From contig DUGC01000113.1 in the NCBI GenBank assembly GCA_013331625.1, positions 10,496-17,072 on the forward strand: a stretch of DNA of 6,577 nt. Reading direction: 5' to 3'. The stretch is from Candidatus Iainarchaeum sp. Lineage in GTDB: Archaea > Iainarchaeota > Iainarchaeia > Iainarchaeales > Iainarchaeaceae. This document shows, in pieces, positions 1 through 4,151 of this stretch; position 1 is the first letter of the stretch, and each line of letters begins with the position of its first letter. The notes beneath the pieces are model-generated. The model was not told where the DNA came from. It saw nothing but the letters and a program-made list of their open reading frames with translations, and did not search any database. Position numbers and translations under genes: made by a program.

Positions 1-114
1 TTTAGGGGCGGGTCGTTTTACATGTCTTTTATTACGGGGCAGCGATTTGTCATCCCCCCAGACTCAAAAATCCGGGGCGGGCCCATCAGGAATTGTTCAC
101 CAACCCCAAGGAGG

Positions 115-134
115 CCAACGGCTTTAGTCGTTGG
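115..134 (+). repeat. Hairpin 1, 8-bp stem, TTTA loop
   Basis: Left arm CCAACGGC (115-122), loop TTTA (123-126), right arm GTCGTTGG (127-134). All eight positions pair, one of them (121-128) as G-U. It is homologous to the hairpin at 181-200: the loop and six of eight pairs are identical and the two differing pairs are compensated. A G-U pair suggests the plus strand is the folded one, as RNA or single-stranded DNA. It could be the left-end or right-end palindrome of an IS200/IS605-type element. Confidence 0.6.
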
Positions 135-180
135 TAGTGGTTCCTTTCCGTTGACGGGATTGTGACGTCACTTAGGTAAG

Positions 181-200
181 CCCACGCCTTTAGGCGTGGG
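181..200 (+). repeat. Hairpin 2, perfect 8-bp stem, TTTA loop, IS605-like end
   Basis: Left arm CCCACGCC (181-188), loop TTTA (189-192), right arm GGCGTGGG (193-200), all Watson-Crick. It is followed by AGGACGTCAC (201-210). A stem with a TTTA loop, a short A/G-rich step and a TCA-type end is the arrangement I know from IS200/IS605 right ends and TnpB omega-RNA 3' ends. If so, the boundary would be near 210 and the following bases would be the flank (guide side). It is not a good terminator for the minus-strand genes because no T-run follows on that strand. Confidence 0.55.
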
Positions 201-214
201 AGGACGTCACGCCT

Positions 215-220
215 AAAAAA
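215..220 (-). terminator. Possible T-run terminator of the minus-strand pair
   Basis: On the minus strand a run of six T (complement of 215-220) starts seven bases after the stop codon of the two-helix protein gene. Archaeal transcription often ends at short T-runs without a hairpin. This is the only T-run close to the stop, so it is a plausible but weak terminator. Confidence 0.35.
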
Positions 221-226
221 GGGCCG

Positions 227-553
227 CTAAAGCTTTTGTGCGAACGCATCAACCTTGCCCTTGAAATAGATGCCGAGCACAATCAGGATTATCCCCCCCG
301 CAATCTCGCCAAGGCCTGCAATCCCGCTGAACTGGTCAATAGCCCTTGCCATGCCGATGATTATGATAATTGCACCGGCCGAAAAAAACAGTGCCGTGTA
401 TGCAGCGGCAGGCACCACCTCGGACACAAGATAGGTGCTGCGCACAATGAACACTTCAAGGCTCTCTTTCACCTGTGAACTGGCCTTCATGGCTGCGCCC
501 CCGATGTAATCTTTCAAGGGCCTGAACAGGAAATCGCGCAAAAAATCATTCAT
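227..553 (-). CDS. Small two-helix membrane protein, YqjE/holin-like layout
   Basis: 108 residues if translation starts at the second of two in-frame ATGs (553); the first ATG (559) would give 110. I prefer 553 because AGGAGA at 566-561 lies 7-8 bases from it but only 1-2 from 559. The N-terminal half is amphipathic and charged. Two hydrophobic helices follow, at about residues 48-71 (with a run of five Ile) and 78-97, joined by a short loop, and the C-terminal tail is short and basic. No catalytic motif is visible. The start overlaps the stop of the upstream gene (546-548), so the two are probably translationally coupled. In bacteria, YqjD (DUF883) genes are commonly followed by YqjE, a similar two-helix protein; this pair has the same architecture. 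Homology to YqjE is inferred from layout only, and the function is unknown. Confidence 0.8.
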   Translation of the reverse strand: MNDFLRDFLFRPLKDYIGGAAMKASSQVKESLEVFIVRSTYLVSEVVPAAAYTALFFSAGAIIIIIGMARAIDQFSGIAGLGEIAGGIILIVLGIYFKGKVDAFAQKL

Positions 554-806
554 TTTCATATCTCCTGTGGCCGTTACCTTGGTTGTGGATGATATAACCT
601 ATTGCAACGCCCAACCCAAATGCCACGGCGGTATATAGGAAAGGCCTCTCCTGAATTTCCCCGCGGATGTCATCGACTTTTTCGCCGATATTTTCCTGGA
701 ACTCACCCATCATCTGGGTCATCTTCTCACGGCCTTCTGTAATCTTTTGTTCAATCCTCATATCATGCGCGCCCTCTGCGCCCTTTCTTGATTCGGTCAT
801 TGGCAT
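546..806 (-). CDS. ElaB/YqjD (DUF883)-like membrane-anchored small protein
   Basis: 86 residues from ATG 806; an alternative ATG lies at 800. A GGGGG run (815-811) sits four bases from the first and ten from the second, so the exact start is open. Residues 15-52 form a charged amphipathic helix, probably coiled coil (KITEGREKMTQMMGEFQ). A Pro-containing turn (ERPF, 53-56) leads into one Gly-rich C-terminal transmembrane helix, about 56-74 (AVAFGLGVAIGYII), and a short polar tail. This order (helix, short Pro step, Gly-rich membrane anchor, basic end) is that of the DUF883 ElaB/YqjD/YgaM family, whose E. coli members sit in the inner membrane and bind ribosomes in stationary phase. Homology is probable; a ribosome-binding role in this organism is inference. 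It is the first gene of a two-gene unit. Confidence 0.78.
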   Translation of the reverse strand: MPMTESRKGAEGAHDMRIEQKITEGREKMTQMMGEFQENIGEKVDDIRGEIQERPFLYTAVAFGLGVAIGYIIHNQGNGHRRYENE

Positions 807-983
807 CTAACCCCCTTTGTGACTATAGTAGAAAAAATAAGGGGCCTAATAGGGAATTTGCCTAAAATAATCGAAGTATGATATTATTGGGGCGCCTCCC
901 ATATTTATGAATTTCTATTATCGGCGAAATTCCGGCCTTTGCCGCCGAACTTGTTTAATTGCATTTGCAGCATTGTTCTTAGT
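807..983. promoter_or_regulatory. Divergent promoter region
   Basis: This 177-base gap separates the minus-strand small-protein pair from the plus-strand glycosyltransferase. For the minus pair, AT-rich candidates on that strand are TTATTTTTT (840-832) and TTATTTTAGG (870-861); the second would leave a leader long enough to keep the G-run binding site. For the glycosyltransferase, the better box is at 952-960 and a second AT-rich stretch lies at 901-910. I see no tRNA or other structured RNA here. Confidence 0.4.
952..960 (+). promoter_or_regulatory. TATA-like box for leaderless glycosyltransferase mRNA
   Basis: TGTTTAATT begins 32 bases before ATG 984. An almost identical word (TGTTTAATA, 2988-2996) begins 31 bases before ATG 3019. 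Archaeal TATA boxes are centred about 26 bases from the transcription start, so both would start transcription at or next to the A of the ATG. Neither start has a Shine-Dalgarno sequence, which fits leaderless mRNAs. Confidence 0.55.
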
Positions 984-2324
984 ATGATCATATGCCATGC
1001 AAGCACTTCATTTTTCCCGTTCATTGACGGAGGCGTGGCCACGCATGTGTTCAACCTTTCAAAAAGCCATGTAATGCAGGGGCACGAGGTCCATGCCATC
1101 CACCTGCGCCAGCGGGACGAGCCCTTGTATGAGCGGTTGCACGGGATCCATGTCCATCGCATAGAGTTCACAGGCCGCGATCTGCATAATGGCTTTAATG
1201 AATTCAAGGATTATATTTTTTCCGCCTGCCATAACCTCCTTTCAGATGATGGAAAATATGGCGCTGGTGCCCCCCATGCAGCGCCACTTTACCGTCCATC
1301 AGGATATGAAGGGTTTAAGGCCGTGAATGAATTTGTGGGTCGTGAGATCAGCCAGATTGCAGATGAGCATTGTGCAGATATTGTGCACATCCATGATTTT
1401 CCGTTCCTTTTCGCACACAAATACCTTGCAAAAAGGGTGGCAAAAATTATTACTTGGCACGTTCCGTTTCCCCCCCTCATGGCGCCGACGCTTCTTGACT
1501 TCCTGATCCCAAACCTTTCATCTTATGACCACGTGGGTTTCCTGACACAACCGTACCTTGATGAAGCAGTTGGGGCAGGCCTGCAATCTTTCGGCGCCTC
1601 AGTCCTTTGGCCAATGGCCAATTCAGGGATATTCCATGGCAGCACAAAAGAACAAACTGAGGTCGCAAAGCAGATGATTTGCAAAAGCAGTGGCCGGAAA
1701 GTGATATTGTGCGTGCAGCGCATCGATAATAAGTCAGGGCATGAGCAGATTGTCAGGGCAATGCCCAAGGTTTTGGAACAGGTACCGGACGCGCTACTGG
1801 TTTTTGTCGGCGTGCACCCCCCTCATTATGACATTTTGAAAAGTCCGCACCTGCGCCGCCTCATTGTCCTTATTAACCTGCTTGGGATAGGGGCAAGCGT
1901 GCGCTTTTTGGAAAATGTCGGTTACCTTTCGATGCCGCAGGTTTATGCAGCAGCCGATGTTGTATGTTTATGCTCAAAAAATGAGGGTTTTGGCCTTGCA
2001 ATAAGCGAAGCCATGCATTGTGGCAAGCCCGTCATCGGGACAAATACCGTCGGGATAGCAGCGCAGATAAAGCACGGCCTCAACGGATTTTTGGTCGGGG
2101 TTGGTGACCATGGCGCAACAGCTGAATCGATAATAACGCTGCTTTTGGATGATGGGCTTTGCAGAAAAATGTCGCAGGCATCCATTGGGATTTCCCGCAA
2201 ATTCAGCATGCAGGAAGGGACACAAAGGCACCTTGAAACCTACATGCAACTAATAGAGAAGAAAAATATTCCCCTGCATAGCAACATTGGCCGCGATCAG
2301 GATGCTGCGGCAGTCCATGAGTAG
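984..2324 (+). CDS. GT4-family glycosyltransferase (GT-B fold)
   Basis: 446 residues. It transfers a sugar from a nucleotide-sugar donor; donor and acceptor cannot be read from the sequence. The N-terminal Rossmann domain has the typical opening (MIICHASTSFFPFIDGG), then GGVATHVFNLS (residues 16-26) and the HIHDFPF segment (135-141) of family 4. The C-terminal donor domain holds an Arg-x3-Lys pair (R246, K250) expected to bind donor phosphates, HEQIVRAMP, and the family signature NEGFGLAISEAM with the E-x7-E pair E334/E342, followed by GKPVIG. I start at ATG 984 because the conserved strand begins exactly there and a TATA-like box is correctly placed for a leaderless message. A TTG at 939 would add 15 residues unlike the family. 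A segment at about 85-115 has no counterpart I recognise. It converges on hsp20 with only 16 bases between stops. A role in surface polysaccharide, glycolipid or compatible-solute synthesis is possible but unproven. Confidence 0.93.
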   Translation: MIICHASTSFFPFIDGGVATHVFNLSKSHVMQGHEVHAIHLRQRDEPLYERLHGIHVHRIEFTGRDLHNGFNEFKDYIFSACHNLLSDDGKYGAGAPHAAPLYRPSGYEGFKAVNEFVGREISQIADEHCADIVHIHDFPFLFAHKYLAKRVAKIITWHVPFPPLMAPTLLDFLIPNLSSYDHVGFLTQPYLDEAVGAGLQSFGASVLWPMANSGIFHGSTKEQTEVAKQMICKSSGRKVILCVQRIDNKSGHEQIVRAMPKVLEQVPDALLVFVGVHPPHYDILKSPHLRRLIVLINLLGIGASVRFLENVGYLSMPQVYAAADVVCLCSKNEGFGLAISEAMHCGKPVIGTNTVGIAAQIKHGLNGFLVGVGDHGATAESIITLLLDDGLCRKMSQASIGISRKFSMQEGTQRHLETYMQLIEKKNIPLHSNIGRDQDAAAVHE

Positions 2325-2340
2325 CTGCCAATCTGAATAA

Positions 2341-2802
2341 CTATTTCACCTCAATGTGCGTAGGCCTGCCCTGGGGCAACCCTTTCTTGGGGATTTTGAT
2401 GCGAAGGGCTCCATTTTCATATTTTGCATCGGCCATTGCAGTATCCGCGCCTTGGGGGAGCGGAAAGCTGCGGTAATAGCAGCTATATGAACGTTCCATC
2501 CGCAACATTCCCCTCTTATCCTCTTTTTTCTCCTTCTTTTTTTCCGCACTGACCTCAAGCCTTCCGGAAGCAATGTTCGCCTTAATATCGTTTTTGTCAA
2601 TACCCGGCAGGCCAATTTCAGCCCTGATTTCATTCTTGGTTTCCCAGATATCCGCCTTAGGCATTTCCAATTTTCCTGCAGATCCCGCAAGCCCCTTTGG
2701 CCCTCCTAAAAAACGAGGCCGCTCTGTCGTGAAAAAGTCCTCAAAAAGCCGGTCCATCTGCCCCTGTATCCTCCCCATCTCATCCCAAATGCCCCTTTTC
2801 AC
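2341..2802 (-). CDS. hsp20: Hsp20/alpha-crystallin small heat shock protein
   Basis: 153 residues, normal for archaeal sHSPs. It is an ATP-independent holdase that forms cytoplasmic oligomers and keeps unfolding proteins soluble. The N-terminal arm (1-45) includes a MxRLFEDFF segment (16-24). The alpha-crystallin domain spans about 47-139, from PKADIWETKNEIRAEIGLPG through ERSYSCYYRSFPLP to the signature AKYENGALRIKIPK (126-139). The C-terminal I-x-V motif (IEV, 150-152) that docks neighbouring subunits is present. A Lys/Glu-rich loop (88-97) is more charged than usual, and Cys108 lies where Ser or Gly is common. The start is GTG at 2802, with a GGGGGG run (2813-2808) five bases upstream. Regulation is probably from the AT-rich region at 2820-2930, which has paired direct repeats and an inverted repeat. 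It is convergent with the glycosyltransferase. Confidence 0.95.
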   Translation of the reverse strand: MKRGIWDEMGRIQGQMDRLFEDFFTTERPRFLGGPKGLAGSAGKLEMPKADIWETKNEIRAEIGLPGIDKNDIKANIASGRLEVSAEKKKEKKEDKRGMLRMERSYSCYYRSFPLPQGADTAMADAKYENGALRIKIPKKGLPQGRPTHIEVK

Positions 2803-2830
2803 CTGATCCCCCCATGCAAATTATTGATTG

Positions 2831-2856
2831 AAATTAAGTCATGGGTTCAAATTAAG
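2831..2856 (-). promoter_or_regulatory. Duplicated TATA/operator-like repeat before hsp20
   Basis: AAATTAAG occurs at 2831-2838 and 2849-2856, 18 bases apart, each followed by a CAT within one base. Read on the minus strand the words are CTTAATTT, usable as TATA boxes. The distal copy would start transcription near 2826, leaving a 24-base leader that keeps the GGGGGG binding site. The proximal copy would start at about 2808 or later and largely remove it. One copy may be the TATA box and the other a repressor site; this is inference. Confidence 0.4.
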
Positions 2857-2861
2857 CATCA

Positions 2862-2877
2862 ATTGCTATTTGGCAAT
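2862..2877. repeat. Inverted repeat ATTGC-N6-GCAAT
   Basis: Perfect 5-bp arms (2862-2866 and 2873-2877) with a 6-base centre, just upstream of the distal CTTAATTT box of hsp20. The size and position suit a dimeric regulator, but an arm of five AT-rich bases can arise by chance. Confidence 0.3.
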
Positions 2878-2948
2878 AATTTTTTTTAAGTTTATTTTTT
2901 TAATTTTTAAGTAATTTTTTAAGCGATTCTTTCCAATATTTTTATCGC

Positions 2949-2974
2949 CTGCATCCCTGTTTCGTCGGATGCAG
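2949..2974. repeat. Perfect 8-bp inverted repeat, operator-like
   Basis: CTGCATCC (2949-2956) and GGATGCAG (2967-2974) pair exactly around a 10-base centre. The repeat lies 13 bases upstream of the TGTTTAATA box of the lipoprotein gene, so it would stay outside that transcript. An operator or activator site is more likely than a terminator, since no plus-strand gene ends here. Confidence 0.5.
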
Positions 2975-2987
2975 ATTAATTGCGGTA

Positions 2988-2996
2988 TGTTTAATA
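2988..2996 (+). promoter_or_regulatory. TATA-like box for leaderless lipoprotein mRNA
   Basis: TGTTTAATA begins 31 bases before ATG 3019 and matches 8 of 9 bases of the box before the glycosyltransferase. The predicted transcription start coincides with the start codon, and no Shine-Dalgarno sequence precedes it. Confidence 0.55.
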
Positions 2997-3018
2997 CGAT
3001 TTCCTGATCTAGTCTTAT

Positions 3019-3537
3019 ATGGCCCCTTTACGTGCACACCCCGCGGCATTTTTTCCGGCTGCTTTTTTTTCAATGGTGTTCCTCTCAGGCTGCGTTTCAA
3101 TACCTTTTTGCGGTGACAATATCTGCCTTGAAGGGGTTGAGGATGTGGATTTGGGGAACGGGCATTGTACAACGGACTGCGGCAGCCTTTCAGCTTCCTA
3201 CTTTGCGTTCACGACGCCCCCTTATGATGACACTTTTGTAATTAAGCTCACTGACCCCGTGCGCATCGCGCAGGCACGCCAGATAATTGCAGGGGAAAAA
3301 AAGTGGGAGGTGCATGTGATGGGGACTATTGTGAAATCGCGGATACCTTATAACCCCCGCTGGAATTTCCACGTGGACCCTGATTCGGTCGCTTTCTTTG
3401 GCAATGCCATGGACATCTGTGATTTTTCAATTTCCGATGTGGAATCGAATCTGGATAATGCGGGAAGCACTTTTTTGCCAAACAATGTATGGTGCCCTGC
3501 AGGCTCTGTACTGGTCGGGGAGGTTAGCGGCAGATAA
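3019..3537 (+). CDS. Lipoprotein with Cys motif and BP74-like domain
   Basis: 172 residues. Residues 1-24 form a signal peptide ending in the lipobox LSGC, so Cys25 would be lipid-anchored outside the membrane. A short Cys motif follows (CGDNIC, 31-36, then CTTDCG, 50-55), a variant of the CGDGxC...CPxDCG motif often seen in archaeal and bacterial surface proteins. Residues 60-170 match, by eye, the domain annotated as BP74 N-terminal or 'calmodulin-binding protein' in bacteria and Dictyostelium: FVIKLTDPVRIAQAR (73-87), VHVMGTIVKS (98-107), YNPRWNFHVDPDSVAFF (111-127) and FLPNNVWCP (152-160). The biochemical role of this domain in prokaryotes is unknown to me, and calmodulin binding should not be assumed. 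ATG 3019 has a correctly spaced TATA-like box for a leaderless message. It is 34 bases from the next gene, probably the same transcript. Confidence 0.88.
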   Translation: MAPLRAHPAAFFPAAFFSMVFLSGCVSIPFCGDNICLEGVEDVDLGNGHCTTDCGSLSASYFAFTTPPYDDTFVIKLTDPVRIAQARQIIAGEKKWEVHVMGTIVKSRIPYNPRWNFHVDPDSVAFFGNAMDICDFSISDVESNLDNAGSTFLPNNVWCPAGSVLVGEVSGR

Positions 3538-3571
3538 AAGGGCAAAAAGTTTGCTTCAGGGGAAGGGCAGT

Positions 3572-3967
3572 ATGCGCTACGAATTTTCTTCGGACACAAT
3601 TTTTCTCCTCGGGGTTTTCCTGTGGGGCACGCTGCTCGGGAGCATTCTTCGGTTTTATGATACAATACCCCACTATGATTCGCTGATGCACTTTGTCGGG
3701 GGCGCCCTGATATCCTCATTTCTGGTTTCATTTCTTGTAAAATACCTCTCAGGATTTTATTTTGCCGTAAATGTATGCATCACTGCAGGCATTGCAGCAA
3801 TATGGGAAATAACCGAGTTCATTAATGACCGGCTATTTGGCCTTTCCGGCCAGCTTGGCCTGAGCGATACTATGGGGGATATGATCTTTGTGGTTGCCGC
3901 AGCGCTTGTGATCAATGCAATGTACTGGGCACGGGATGCAAAGGTTGCACTGGGCGGGAAGATTTGA
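3572..3967 (+). CDS. YjdF/VanZ-like (DUF2238) four-helix membrane protein
   Basis: 131 residues from ATG 3572; AGGGGAAGGG (3558-3567) supplies a binding site. The frame stays open upstream to 3398, but that stretch overlaps the preceding gene in another frame and has no site, so I rejected it. Four hydrophobic helices are visible at about 10-28, 41-59, 62-80 and 99-119. Polar residues in or next to the helices follow the DUF2238/YjdF pattern: D36 and H40 (HYDSLMHFVGG), W78-E79-x2-E82 (IWEITEF), D86, then L-S-D-T with D99 and D103. Such clustered acidic residues and a His in a membrane suggest a metal or lipid headgroup site, but no reaction is established for this family as far as I know. It sits between two surface lipoprotein genes and may act in the envelope. 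Confidence 0.85.
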   Translation: MRYEFSSDTIFLLGVFLWGTLLGSILRFYDTIPHYDSLMHFVGGALISSFLVSFLVKYLSGFYFAVNVCITAGIAAIWEITEFINDRLFGLSGQLGLSDTMGDMIFVVAAALVINAMYWARDAKVALGGKI

Positions 3968-4151
3968 CATTGAATTTTACCCAAAACAAACAAAAAATGA
4001 AATTAACAGCGGTGAATTTTCCATGCTAAGTTTTTTGCCGAAACCAACTTCCACTTTCGTCGGAAAAAAAGAATTATTCGGTGCATATGCCGCATTCACA
4101 GCTGAACTTTGTTTTTATGTAGATTGGTACAAAAATATGTTGGTGGGAAAA
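3968..4151 (+). promoter_or_regulatory. Gap with T-run and TATA-like box for dehydrogenase gene
   Basis: A run of six T at 4031-4036 could end the upstream transcript. TGTTTTTAT (4110-4118) is a TATA-like element that would start transcription near 4141, giving a leader of about 11 bases that includes GGTGGG (4142-4147), the binding site for ATG 4152. The gap is open in the frame of the next gene, but its translation looks non-coding. Confidence 0.4.

Larger units (their letters stand above)
1..226. other. Non-coding, structured segment, possible IS200/IS605 end
   Basis: I see no convincing gene here. One plus-strand frame stays open from base 1 to a stop at 163-165, but its translation has no CxxC zinc-ribbon pairs and no recognisable RuvC or TnpB motif. 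What stands out is structure: two homologous hairpins with TTTA loops (115-134 and 181-200), a possible half hairpin at 1-12, the octamer GGGGCGGG at 5-12 and 74-81, and GACGTCAC at 164-171 and 203-210. From family knowledge, IS200/IS605 right ends and the 3' ends of TnpB omega-RNAs carry a hairpin of this shape just before the element boundary. My inference is a degenerate or non-autonomous IS200/IS605-type end, or the 3' part of an element whose gene lies left of the window. Confidence 0.45.
2803..3018. promoter_or_regulatory. AT-rich divergent promoter region, hsp20 / lipoprotein
   Basis: The gap contains, from the hsp20 side: the G-run binding site (2808-2813), two copies of AAATTAAG (2831-2838 and 2849-2856), an inverted repeat ATTGC-N6-GCAAT (2862-2877), a T-rich tract with TTTTTAAG three times (2883-2890, 2904-2911, 2916-2923), a perfect 8-bp inverted repeat (2949-2956 with 2967-2974), and the TATA-like box of the lipoprotein gene. 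No gene is visible. Confidence 0.5.

Noticed and set aside
1..165. Open plus-strand frame from the window edge to the stop at 163-165 as a TnpB C-terminus
   Set aside because: No CxxC zinc-ribbon pairs, no RuvC motif and no recognisable protein family; the frame runs through the first hairpin. Kept only as non-coding.
163..170. TGACGTCA as a known transcription factor site
   Set aside because: This is the eukaryotic CRE palindrome; in an archaeal context the match has no meaning by itself.
115..200. Short CRISPR array
   Set aside because: The two hairpins are not identical, only two complete copies exist, and there is no repeat-spacer regularity and no cas gene.
939..983. N-terminal extension of the glycosyltransferase from TTG 939
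   Set aside because: The extra 15 residues are unlike the family, and a TATA-like box (952-960) lies inside them at leaderless spacing to ATG 984.
2341..2806. Two further open frames over hsp20 (2346-2690 minus, 2573-2806 plus)
   Set aside because: Shadow frames of the clearly recognisable Hsp20 protein.
2880..2930. T-rich tract as a replication origin
   Set aside because: No origin recognition boxes or orc1/cdc6 gene are seen; it fits an AT-rich promoter region between divergent genes.
3398..3571. 58-residue N-terminal extension of the YjdF-like protein
   Set aside because: It overlaps the coding sequence of the BP74-like lipoprotein in another frame; ATG 3572 has a good binding site and begins the membrane domain.
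3915..4151. 79-residue N-terminal extension of the dehydrogenase lipoprotein
   Set aside because: It would place the signal peptide and lipobox internally and overlap the preceding gene; ATG 4152 gives a standard lipoprotein signal.
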